Shown here: piece after piece, positions 1 through 7,164 of the stretch
Position numbering within the stretch: position 1 is the stretch's first letter
Layout of the letters: every line of letters starts with the position of its first letter
Source of the DNA: CAYSLA01 sp964431685
Lineage (GTDB): Bacteria > Armatimonadota > UBA5829
Direction: 5' to 3'
Assembly (NCBI GenBank): GCA_964431685.1
Contig: CAYSLA010000041.1
Location: 1-24,168, forward strand
DNA length: 24,168 nt
Program-made: the position numbers and the translations under genes
The notes under the pieces: model-generated
The model's database searches: none
What the model was told of the DNA's origin: nothing
The model's input: the letters and a program-made list of their open reading frames with translations, nothing else

Positions 1-313
1 GGGGTTGATCCACCACCTTATTCAACTACTTTCAACTACGATCGGGACAAGCTCCCTTTCGACCGGGCAGTGTGGGTTGCCACGGCTCAAACGTCCTTTC
101 AAACGTCCTTCGACTATTCCCGCTGATGAGAGCCCCCAACGGTTGCCCAAGAAGCATCCTGCCAGATGTGCAGGAGATGGACACCCCTTCGGCGCACACC
201 GCCCAGTGTCCTTCACGATTGTCCGAGTCTTGACAACTGCGGTGCAACGTGTCAGCATGCTGATAGTTGTCGTGACTTGACGCACCCCTGGGTCACGCGA
301 GGGAACAAGCAAG
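1..313. other. Gene-free left edge upstream of rtcB
   Basis: No convincing gene is seen here. The open frames are short and overlap on both strands. Visible details are an exact tandem duplication of TCAAACGTCCTT at 87-98 and 99-110, a small hairpin CCTGC/GCAGG around 157-173, and an inverted pair CGTGAC (271-276) and GTCACG (292-297) just before the rtcB ribosome-binding site. A TTGACA hexamer at 230-235 could be a -35 box, but the best -10 at the right distance (CAGCAT) is poor, so no promoter is claimed. Confidence 0.5.
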
Positions 314-1456
314 ATGATTGTCGATGATACGGGGAAAGTCCCGATTAAGATGTGGCTTGATACGATCGAAGATGGAGCCTTGCGACAGGCCAGAAACCTT
401 GCACGGCTTCCTTTCGTCCACAAGTGGATTGCCGTCATGCCCGATTGTCATTCCGGCTATGGAATGCCGATAGGCGGAGTAATGGCGACATATGACGTCA
501 TCATTCCCAATGCCGTAGGCGTCGACATCGGGTGCGGCGTGATCGCTGCCAGAACGTCAATTCACTCAGTTGATGTTGCGAGGCTTCGACAAGTCGTCGC
601 GTCTGTGCAGGACAGAATTCCTGTGGGCTTCACCCACCAGAAAGTGGCGCAGAAATGGAACGGATTCGATGATGCGCCCGATATCCCCATCATCCGCCAG
701 GAGTTGGACTCAGCACGCAGGCAACTCGGCACACTCGGAGGTGGCAATCATTTCATCGAAGTCCAGTTGGGTAGTGACGGTTTCGTGTGGTTGATGATCC
801 ACTCGGGCAGCCGTAATCTCGGACTGAAGGTAGCCAATGTCTACCACAAGAAGGCTCAGGCTCTGTGTGCGCGCTGGGGATCGGACCTTCCTGATAAGGA
901 TTTGTCGTTCCTTCCAATGGACACTCCGGAGGGCAAAGAGTACTTCGACGCTATGTCGTTCTGTCTGAGGTTTGCGCAAGCCAATCGCGAGTGCATGATG
1001 GAAAGGCTGTCCGAGTGTCTGCACGGTGCCACGGGCGCAGTGATTACCGACAAAGTGAACATCCATCACAACTACGCAGCGTTCGAGCATCACTATGGAA
1101 AGAACGTTCTGGTTCATCGGAAGGGAGCAACAAAGGCGTCGGCTGGCCAGCGGGGCATTGTTCCGGGTTCAATGGGAACCGCAAGTTACATAACAGTGGG
1201 CCTGGGGAATCCCGAGAGCTTTGAGTCGTGCTCGCACGGCGCCGGTAGAGCGATGGGTCGAAAGGAAGCGATACGGGTTCTCAGTCTCAGTGATGAGCAG
1301 AAGAAACTGGGCGGAATTGTTCACGGTATGAACGCTATGGGCAAACTCGATGAGGCACCGGGCGCGTATAAGAACATTGACGCCGTTATGCAAAGCCAGA
1401 AAGACCTGGTGCGGATCGTCGTGGCGTTGAAGCCGTTGGCAAGCGTCAAAGGATAG
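314..1456 (+). CDS. rtcB: RtcB family RNA-splicing ligase
   Basis: RtcB joins RNA 2',3'-cyclic phosphate or 3'-phosphate ends to 5'-OH ends using GTP and Mn2+, and acts in the cytoplasm in RNA repair. The 380-aa protein has the family motifs in order: MPDCHSGYGMPIGGV (42-56), the metal-site DIGCG (71-75), GTLGGGNHFIE (139-149), HSGSRN (163-168), NIHHNYA (249-255), VHRKGAT (267-273), PGSMGTASYI (284-293) and SCSHGAGR (305-312). H308 in the last motif corresponds to the family's guanylylated histidine. It is slightly shorter than the E. coli enzyme (about 408 aa). The ATG is preceded by GAGGG at 299-303. No RtcA, archease or release-factor-like PrfH partner is visible here. The next gene has its own promoter, so rtcB appears to be transcribed alone. 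Identity is secure; the physiological RNA substrate is unknown. Confidence 0.95.
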   Translation: MIVDDTGKVPIKMWLDTIEDGALRQARNLARLPFVHKWIAVMPDCHSGYGMPIGGVMATYDVIIPNAVGVDIGCGVIAARTSIHSVDVARLRQVVASVQDRIPVGFTHQKVAQKWNGFDDAPDIPIIRQELDSARRQLGTLGGGNHFIEVQLGSDGFVWLMIHSGSRNLGLKVANVYHKKAQALCARWGSDLPDKDLSFLPMDTPEGKEYFDAMSFCLRFAQANRECMMERLSECLHGATGAVITDKVNIHHNYAAFEHHYGKNVLVHRKGATKASAGQRGIVPGSMGTASYITVGLGNPESFESCSHGAGRAMGRKEAIRVLSLSDEQKKLGGIVHGMNAMGKLDEAPGAYKNIDAVMQSQKDLVRIVVALKPLASVKG

Positions 1457-1464
1457 ATTGCGTC

Positions 1465-1494
1465 TTGACGCAGCGACGCCCGCCGTGCTAGAGT
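1465..1494 (+). promoter_or_regulatory. Sigma70-type promoter for the 660-aa secreted protein gene
   Basis: TTGACG (1465-1470) and TAGAGT (1489-1494) are separated by 18 bp. TGC directly before the -10 gives an extended -10. The start of transcription would be near 1501. A strong ribosome-binding site GGAGGTGA (1538-1545) precedes the ATG at 1549. Confidence 0.55.
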
Positions 1495-1548
1495 TTGGTG
1501 CTTTCCAAAACCGCTGCACGTTTTGTAAGTCGCCACTGGAGGTGACCA

Positions 1549-3531
1549 ATGAAAACACTCATAATGCCCCTGCTCGCAGTATTGCTGCTGAACGTCGTCT
1601 GTACCGCTGGTGCAGAGTCTGGCAACGCGCCTGCAACCGGTTCGCTTCGGTTGCTGAGCGCATACTACACGCCCGACCCCAAGCCGCCCGCGGATTCCAA
1701 TCAAGTGGAGGGTCTGTCCAAACCATCCGCCAACGGTGCCATATTCCAGCCGTTGCAGAATCTCCACAAGGGCAATTACTATGCCCAGTTTGGCGGCGGT
1801 CGCATCGTTGTGCAGAACGTCTCGGATTCGGTTGTGCAGATCGACAAGGTTATGCTGAACGGCAAACCCATAGAGGAAAGTTATGTCGACTTCCTTGATG
1901 GAAGATGGGACGACCGGGGCGTTGTGTGGTATCGTGTGCGACCCAAGACGCTTGCTCCTGGGGAGTGTGGAGAGGTATACGTCCGTTTTCGCCGCCACCC
2001 CGCGGGTTCAAGGGCGAAAATCTCTGTTGGCACCAGTGATGGCAAGCGCCTCGAGGCTGTCTTCGGCTACAAGGAGCCGGGGTTGCGCGTTGACTACGTG
2101 ACCACCGATGCCGATCAGCGGAAAGTATACGTTTATGCACGACGGACTACTGCGTCGGTCGGCAGTCTCACGAGTGTCTCTCTGGATGGAAAGCTGCTCA
2201 GCGGCGCCAATATCTACGGCGCCAGCTTCCCTGGAAACGTTGGCCTGGCCATTGTTGAGCTTCCGGAGCCGCTCAAGATCGGAGATTATCACATCGCCCA
2301 GGTGACCACAAGCACCGGCAGGACCGTGGCCGCACAGTTCCGTGTGCTTCCCTCCCTTTTCATGCGCACCGGCTTTCACTGGAATCCGGCATCGAAAGAA
2401 GAAGTGAGCGAAGTCGACATGAACTTCGTGTGGAGCACTCTGCCATTTTCGAGAGCCGAGGAGCTCGGTATTTACAGCGGCAATCTATACGGTGATGCTG
2501 CCAGCGGCGAACACGCCCGAATGCGTTACACCTATCTGTTCGACGAACCCGACGCCAAGGACATACACCCCGACTTTGCCCAGAAGCACGGTGCCGAAGT
2601 GAAGGCGCTCGGCCCTCTGTTCACTGGTCAGGGCTACGCCGTGGGTCTCGGCCGCAACGCAAGGCAGATGGTCGAATCCGGCACTATGGAGGACATTGAG
2701 CGCAGGCTGCCGCAGGTGGCCACGTATATCATTACTAACGGCACCACTCGCCCGATGAACTGGTTCGTGTATGGACAGCTTACGGATATTGCCAGCACGG
2801 ACCCGTATCCCGCGAACTTCTATGGCGCCGACTGGACATCCGTCAGGGAGCAGTACGATCTTCTGCGTGAAGCGGCGGCTCCCCGACCCATCCACGCCTG
2901 CCTCGAGGCCTATGTTGATGAAGCGTACAGCGAGCAGCCGCATCCCGATGGACTCAGGCGCTCGCCTTCAGCGGCTGAGTTCCGTCAAATGGCCGTGCAG
3001 GCAGTGGGCAGTGGAGCAAAAGGGATCAATAGCTGGTTCTGGGGAAAAGGCAGCGGAATGCTCGGCGCAAACTACCTTCCGGACATCCGGCCCGAGTATA
3101 TCCGCATCAACAAACTGACGAAGCAGATTGAGAGGGAGCTACTGCTTGGCACTCCAGCCGACATAGTCACTAACGATTCCGGGCTTACCGAAGCGGGGTC
3201 GTGGTATTACCTGGAGGACACTCCCCACAAGCTGAAGAAGCCGTGGATGAAGGAACGGGTTTCCACCAGAGCTCTGCTGTGTGGGCCGGACGCGATTGTC
3301 GTTACCGCAGCGAACCACATTCCGGCATCCAGGACGAAGCCGGAGGCCATCAAGCCTGCCAGCGGTGTGAACGTCACTGTCCAACTGCCCGACTTCTTGC
3401 GGGAGGTCCGCTGCTTTGAGGTTGACGATGCCGGGCTGCATCCTTACGCTTGCCGGGTCAGCAACGGCAAAGCCGTCATCAGCATCGACTCTATCGAGTC
3501 CGGGCGGGTATTCCTGCTCCGTCGTCCGTAA
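1549..3531 (+). CDS. Secreted protein of unknown function, possibly glycosidase-like
   Basis: This is a 660-aa protein with an obvious signal peptide: a lysine-containing start, a hydrophobic core (IMPLLAVLLLNVVCTAGA) and a likely cleavage around residue 23. The first roughly 270 residues read as beta-rich immunoglobulin-like modules. The central part (about 280-540) has alternating strands and helices with acidic and aromatic clusters such as YLFDEPDAKD, DIASTDPYP, EAYVDEAYSE and NSWFWGKGSGM. These resemble the strand ends of a (beta/alpha)8 glycosidase barrel. The C-terminal 100 residues are again beta-rich. I do not recognise a specific family, and the glycosidase suggestion is inference from style only. 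The start is chosen from a strong Shine-Dalgarno six bases upstream. It has its own promoter and ends before a large hairpin at 3552-3601, so it is probably monocistronic. The protein is likely extracytoplasmic. Confidence 0.85.
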   Translation: MKTLIMPLLAVLLLNVVCTAGAESGNAPATGSLRLLSAYYTPDPKPPADSNQVEGLSKPSANGAIFQPLQNLHKGNYYAQFGGGRIVVQNVSDSVVQIDKVMLNGKPIEESYVDFLDGRWDDRGVVWYRVRPKTLAPGECGEVYVRFRRHPAGSRAKISVGTSDGKRLEAVFGYKEPGLRVDYVTTDADQRKVYVYARRTTASVGSLTSVSLDGKLLSGANIYGASFPGNVGLAIVELPEPLKIGDYHIAQVTTSTGRTVAAQFRVLPSLFMRTGFHWNPASKEEVSEVDMNFVWSTLPFSRAEELGIYSGNLYGDAASGEHARMRYTYLFDEPDAKDIHPDFAQKHGAEVKALGPLFTGQGYAVGLGRNARQMVESGTMEDIERRLPQVATYIITNGTTRPMNWFVYGQLTDIASTDPYPANFYGADWTSVREQYDLLREAAAPRPIHACLEAYVDEAYSEQPHPDGLRRSPSAAEFRQMAVQAVGSGAKGINSWFWGKGSGMLGANYLPDIRPEYIRINKLTKQIERELLLGTPADIVTNDSGLTEAGSWYYLEDTPHKLKKPWMKERVSTRALLCGPDAIVVTAANHIPASRTKPEAIKPASGVNVTVQLPDFLREVRCFEVDDAGLHPYACRVSNGKAVISIDSIESGRVFLLRRP

Positions 3532-3551
3532 GACAACCGGTGTGCAAGGCC

Positions 3552-3601
3552 ACGACAGGGCGCGCCTTGACTCTGAACTTGATTCAGGCGCGCCCTGTCG
3601 T
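3552..3601. repeat. Perfect 16-bp hairpin, repeat-derived and possibly a terminator
   Basis: The arm ACGACAGGGCGCGCCT (3552-3567) pairs perfectly with 3586-3601 across an 18-base loop. It lies 20 bases after the stop of the secreted-protein gene and 66 bases before the stop of the convergent oxidoreductase. It could end transcription from either side, but neither strand has a clear T tract. The loop and inner right arm carry, on the minus strand, the motif CCTGAATCAAGTTCAGA, which recurs at 4871-4887 and 23878-23894. It therefore looks like a dispersed palindromic element rather than a simple terminator. Confidence 0.7.
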
Positions 3602-3667
3602 TGCAAAGGCATCTTTCGACTGCGGAAGCGGCGAGCATATCCAGGCCTGGGCTGACTTGCCGGTTTC

Positions 3668-4846
3668 CTAAGAGGTTATTCGGCCGGCCAGATCAGCAGG
3701 TGTGAACGGTCCAGGTTCGGCTATCAGAGCCTTTGCCGCATCTACCTTCTCCCAGACATTCCAAAGCAGAACTCCTCTTACCCTGCCTTCCTTGAGGTAG
3801 TAGACCACTCCTTCTTTGTAAGGCTCTTTCCAGTCTTCCACGGTCTCCATAGTGGCGTCGAGTTGGCCCACGGCCTCGTAGCCAAGTTCGAACATGTCAG
3901 AGTAGAACATCGGCTGGTAGCGGAACGGTTCGCCGTGACCGGCCATCGCAAGGCCAGCAGCCTTTCCCATCTTGAGGGCGTTGTCCTCGTGCTCAACTCT
4001 CATTCGCCTGTCAAGCAGCACGCTGTGGAAGTTGGCGACATCGCCTGCCGCGTAAACGTCCGGGTGGCCGCAGGTCAGGTCCTCGTCGACGACTATGCCG
4101 TTGTCGACCGGTAGACCAGCGTTCTGCGCGAGTTCGACGTTTGGTGTGACGCCCAGACCGGCGATGACCGCGAGCGCCTGGAGGTCCTTTCCATTCTCGG
4201 TAACTACATGGATATCATCTCCCGATTGTTCTATCTTCAGGGGCACCTGACCCGTGAGAAGCTCGACGCCCTTGCCGCGGTAATAATCGGTTACGTACTG
4301 GGCGAGTGAGGCAGGAAACGCTCTGTGTCCGATTGTGGGCTCAGGGAACACCATAGTGACCGGCTTGCCGTTCATTGCCAGCGCGGCGGCTATCTCGCTT
4401 CCTGTGAATCCTCCTCCAATTACCACGAACTTGCCATCACGGCCGGCGAGTAAGGCCAGACGACGATAGTCCGCCACCGTTCGGTAGTAGATGATCGCGC
4501 TTCCGCCAAAAGGCAGCGTCCGGGGAGAGGCGCCGCACGCCAGCAGAAGCTTGCCAAATCCGTACTCGACGCCTGTATCGTCCGTCACTTTCTTGTTCGC
4601 GAGATCGAGCGACACGACAGTTCGGCCCAATATCATATCGACGCCAAGCTCGGTGGTCTTCATCCATATACTGTCGATCGGCTTGCCCTTCCATAGCTGT
4701 TTGGTGAGAGGGGGCCGCTTGTACGGCGGATCTTCCTCGGAGCCGACTATGGCTATCGTGCCACTGTCGTCCACGCTCCGGATTGCCTTTGCGGCAGCAT
4801 TGGCGGTCATTCCTCCGCCGACTATCAGATACTCATAGTTGGACAC
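3668..4846 (-). CDS. FAD/NAD(P)-dependent oxidoreductase (ferredoxin/rubredoxin reductase-like)
   Basis: This is a 392-aa flavoprotein of the pyridine-nucleotide-disulphide oxidoreductase superfamily. The N-terminal FAD-binding motif YLIVGGGMTANAAA occupies residues 6-19. An NAD(P)-binding Rossmann motif VVIGGGFTGSEIAAA begins near 141. The second FAD contact, VYAAGDVANF, lies near 265. The segment PPYKRPPLTK after the first motif is typical of ferredoxin, rubredoxin and AIF-like NADH reductases that pass electrons to a small iron-sulphur or rubredoxin partner. There is no CxxC redox pair as in thioredoxin or glutathione reductases. The start is GTG at 4846, with GGGAGG six bases upstream. 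The electron partner is not encoded next door, so the substrate is unknown. The gene is divergent from ftsH across a repeat-bearing spacer. Confidence 0.88.
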   Translation of the reverse strand: MSNYEYLIVGGGMTANAAAKAIRSVDDSGTIAIVGSEEDPPYKRPPLTKQLWKGKPIDSIWMKTTELGVDMILGRTVVSLDLANKKVTDDTGVEYGFGKLLLACGASPRTLPFGGSAIIYYRTVADYRRLALLAGRDGKFVVIGGGFTGSEIAAALAMNGKPVTMVFPEPTIGHRAFPASLAQYVTDYYRGKGVELLTGQVPLKIEQSGDDIHVVTENGKDLQALAVIAGLGVTPNVELAQNAGLPVDNGIVVDEDLTCGHPDVYAAGDVANFHSVLLDRRMRVEHEDNALKMGKAAGLAMAGHGEPFRYQPMFYSDMFELGYEAVGQLDATMETVEDWKEPYKEGVVYYLKEGRVRGVLLWNVWEKVDAAKALIAEPGPFTPADLAGRITS

Positions 4847-4870
4847 AACGTACCTCCCTGGCCATCCATC

Positions 4871-4887
4871 CCTGAATCAGGTTCAGG
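4871..4887 (+). repeat. Short palindromic repeat core CCTGAATC/GTTCAGG
   Basis: CCTGAATCAGGTTCAGG is found here, in the spacer upstream of the minus-strand oxidoreductase. It differs by one base from CCTGAATCAAGTTCAGG at 23878-23894, and a near-identical copy lies on the minus strand at 3572-3588. It is probably a remnant of the same dispersed palindromic element. Confidence 0.6.
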
Positions 4888-4901
4888 GCAAGCTGATGAT
4901 G

Positions 4902-5053
4902 TGATGATACCCACTACTGGTTCAGAGCGAAACCGCCGATCGTGCGGGGCCGGTGCTGCTATGCTTCGCGGACGTTTGTCCCGAAGCGCAATAGATTTGA
5001 TGATACCCACTACTGATTCAGGGCCAAACCGCCACTCGCGCGGGGCCGGTGCT
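4902..5053 (+). repeat. Two imperfect 56-bp direct repeats upstream of ftsH
   Basis: Copy 1 (4902-4957) and copy 2 (4998-5053) both start TGATGATACCCACTACTG and end GCGGGGCCGGTGCT. They match over their full 56 bases with a handful of substitutions and no length change. The 40 bases between them are unrelated and include a hairpin-like stretch (GCTTCGCGGAC to GTCCCGAAGC). Copy 2 ends exactly where the putative ftsH -35 box begins. Confidence 0.8.
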
Positions 5054-5082
5054 TGTGTGGAATTCGGGGCTAGTGGTATAAT
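5053..5082 (+). promoter_or_regulatory. Extended -10 promoter of ftsH
   Basis: A perfect TATAAT (5077-5082) is preceded by TGG, giving an extended -10. TTGTGT (5053-5058), 18 bp upstream, is a weak -35. Transcription would start near 5089, giving a leader of about 33 bases. The leader contains GGAGG (5111-5115), six bases before the GTG start. Confidence 0.65.
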
Positions 5083-5121
5083 TACAGCAAGGCGGTGTCA
5101 CACTGCCGCCGGAGGATACTT

Positions 5122-7053
5122 GTGAATCGTTACGCAAAGAACTTTGCTGCAATAGCCTTCATTCTGGCTCTGATGTTTCTGCTTCGAGGCCAGGGTATGT
5201 TTGGTCACGGCTCCGGAAACCCTGTCAAGAAGGAATACTCGGCCGCCTGGAAGATGGTTGAGAAGCAGGAAGTGGTTCGCGGCACGCTGAAGAAGGACCA
5301 GTTTAGCTTTGAAACCAAGGTGGGTGACAAGTTCTTCACGGACTTGGACCCTCTTTCCGAGACTGAGCGCTCCAAGTTCCAGGACCTGCTTCGGGCCAAC
5401 AACGTCAAGTACTCAATAGACAGGCCCCTGATATCCGACACCGTTCTGTCGTTCCTGGTGACCATACTACTGCCGATAGCGTTCATAGTCGTGTTGTGGA
5501 TATTCTTTTCGAGGCAGGTGCAGTCCGGCGGGAACCAGGCGATGTCGTTTGGCCGCAGCAAGGCGAAGCGACTCGGCGAAAACGTGCCGAAAGTGACTTT
5601 TGAAGATGTCGCTGGCGTGGAGGAGGCGAAGCAGGAACTCGAGGAAGTAGTGGAGTTCCTGAAGAACCCCAAAAAGTTTCAGGCCCTGGGCGCGAAGATA
5701 CCAAAGGGCGTGCTGCTGCTCGGACCTCCCGGATGCGGCAAGACGTTGCTTGCCAGAGCGATTGCCGGTGAGGCAGGAGTGCCGTTCTTCCACATCAGCG
5801 GTTCGGATTTTGTCGAGATGTTCGTCGGTGTGGGCGCATCGCGCGTGCGGGACCTTTTCGAGACTGCGAAGGCGAACCGGCCGAGTCTGATATTCATCGA
5901 CGAGATCGACGCGGTCGGCAGGCAGCGCGGCGCAGGGCTGGGCGGCGGTCACGATGAGCGCGAACAGACCCTCAACCAGCTCCTGGTGGAGATGGACGGT
6001 TTCGATCCCAACACGGGCGTGATTCTCATCGCTGCCACCAACAGGCCGGACGTTCTGGATCCGGCGCTGCTCCGCCCTGGACGCTTCGACAGGAGGATTA
6101 TCGTCGACAACCCGGACGCCGTTGGCAGAGAGTCTATCCTTAAGGTTCACGTGCGCGGTAAGCCTCTAGCGGACGATGTGGACGTGGAGAACCTGGCCAG
6201 GCGCTCTGTCGGTTTTTCCGGGGCGGATCTATCAAACCTGGTGAATGAGGCGGCGCTGCTGGCGGCAAGGCGAGAGCGAACGCAGATTACCATGGATGAT
6301 TTCAACGATTCCATCGACCGCGTGGTGGCGGGGCCGGAGCGCCGCAGCAGGCTCATCGGCGAAAAAGAAAAACGGATGGTGGCCTTCCACGAAGTTGGGC
6401 ACGCGATGGTACTGAATATGTTGGAGGGGGCGGACCCCGTACACAAAGTCTCCATACTGCCGAGAGGAATGGCGCTTGGCTATACGATGCAGCTACCCGC
6501 CACGGACAAGTACCTGACCACGAAGACAGAGTTGCTGGACAAGGTTGCCGGTCTGCTGGCCGGACGCTCGGCAGAGGAAATCGTGTTTGGACAGATGAGC
6601 ACGGGCGCCAGCAACGACCTTGAGCACGCCACGGAGATCGTGCGCGCCATGGTGTGTGAGTACGGAATGAGTGAGGCGATCGGCCCTCTGACCCTGGGCA
6701 AGCGTCACGGAAACCCGTTCCTCGGGCGCGACCTGATGGAGGACCGCAACTACTCAGAGGAGATCGCAAAGCGCATCGACCAGGAGGTCCGCTCCATCAT
6801 CGACTCCCAGCACCAGCGTGCGAAATGCCTGCTCGAGGAGAACCGCGAGAAGATGGACTACATTGCCTCGGTGCTGCTTGAGAAAGAGACCATCGAGCAG
6901 GAGGAGTTCGACGCCCTTATGCAGGGAGTCACTCTGGCGGACTGTTCACCGGAACCTCGGGATGACGCCTCGTCCCCCGCTGAGAAACTCCCCGGGGACT
7001 CCACCAATCCACAGACAGGCACAAACCCGACGCTGGAACCGGGAATGGCTTAG
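5122..7053 (+). CDS. ftsH: ATP-dependent zinc metalloprotease FtsH
   Basis: FtsH is a membrane-anchored hexameric AAA+ protease that extracts and degrades damaged membrane proteins and some short-lived regulators. Numbering is from the GTG start (643 aa). Transmembrane segment 1 is at about 6-21, followed by a periplasmic domain, and transmembrane segment 2 is at about 108-130. In the AAA domain, Walker A is GPPGCGKT (201-208), Walker B is LIFIDE (256-261), and the second region of homology is ATNRPDVLDPALLRPGRFDRR. The zinc-protease motif is HEVGH (423-427), with the likely third zinc ligand in the SNDLEHAT segment. The common family forms are GPPGTGKT and HEAGH, so both motifs carry one conservative change. 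An ATG at 5095 is in frame, but GGAGG at 5111-5115 points to GTG 5122, and the predicted transcription start leaves little room for the upstream ATG. The proline-rich tail after the protease domain is typical of the family. Confidence 0.96.
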   Translation: MNRYAKNFAAIAFILALMFLLRGQGMFGHGSGNPVKKEYSAAWKMVEKQEVVRGTLKKDQFSFETKVGDKFFTDLDPLSETERSKFQDLLRANNVKYSIDRPLISDTVLSFLVTILLPIAFIVVLWIFFSRQVQSGGNQAMSFGRSKAKRLGENVPKVTFEDVAGVEEAKQELEEVVEFLKNPKKFQALGAKIPKGVLLLGPPGCGKTLLARAIAGEAGVPFFHISGSDFVEMFVGVGASRVRDLFETAKANRPSLIFIDEIDAVGRQRGAGLGGGHDEREQTLNQLLVEMDGFDPNTGVILIAATNRPDVLDPALLRPGRFDRRIIVDNPDAVGRESILKVHVRGKPLADDVDVENLARRSVGFSGADLSNLVNEAALLAARRERTQITMDDFNDSIDRVVAGPERRSRLIGEKEKRMVAFHEVGHAMVLNMLEGADPVHKVSILPRGMALGYTMQLPATDKYLTTKTELLDKVAGLLAGRSAEEIVFGQMSTGASNDLEHATEIVRAMVCEYGMSEAIGPLTLGKRHGNPFLGRDLMEDRNYSEEIAKRIDQEVRSIIDSQHQRAKCLLEENREKMDYIASVLLEKETIEQEEFDALMQGVTLADCSPEPRDDASSPAEKLPGDSTNPQTGTNPTLEPGMA

Positions 7054-7122
7054 GGGACGTCCATAGGGAGTGTGTTGGGCTGCACGCGATTGGTTGGGTA
7101 GCGGTCAGTGTTCAGAAGATCA

Positions 7123-7150
7123 GCTCCGGGGCCGCTGCCGGCCCCGGAGC
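7123..7150. terminator. Perfect 11-bp GC hairpin between convergent genes
   Basis: GCTCCGGGGCC (7123-7133) pairs with GGCCCCGGAGC (7140-7150) across the loop GCTGCC. It lies 14 bases downstream of the stop of the minus-strand VIT/VWA gene and 70 bases after ftsH. Neither side has a long T run, so efficiency is uncertain, but placement between convergent genes suggests a bidirectional terminator. Confidence 0.6.
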
Positions 7151-7164
7151 GGCAGTGAGATTCC

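Noticed and set aside
5..438. ORFs of 91 and 138 aa at the left edge
   Set aside because: They overlap on opposite strands, one runs into the secure rtcB gene, and neither has a ribosome-binding site or recognisable features.
7051..7075. ftsH stop TAGGGG as another stop-codon hairpin element
   Set aside because: The sequence after the TAG (GGGACGTCC) is a short self-complementary stretch without the CTCTGC loop or a real stem, so the resemblance is probably chance.
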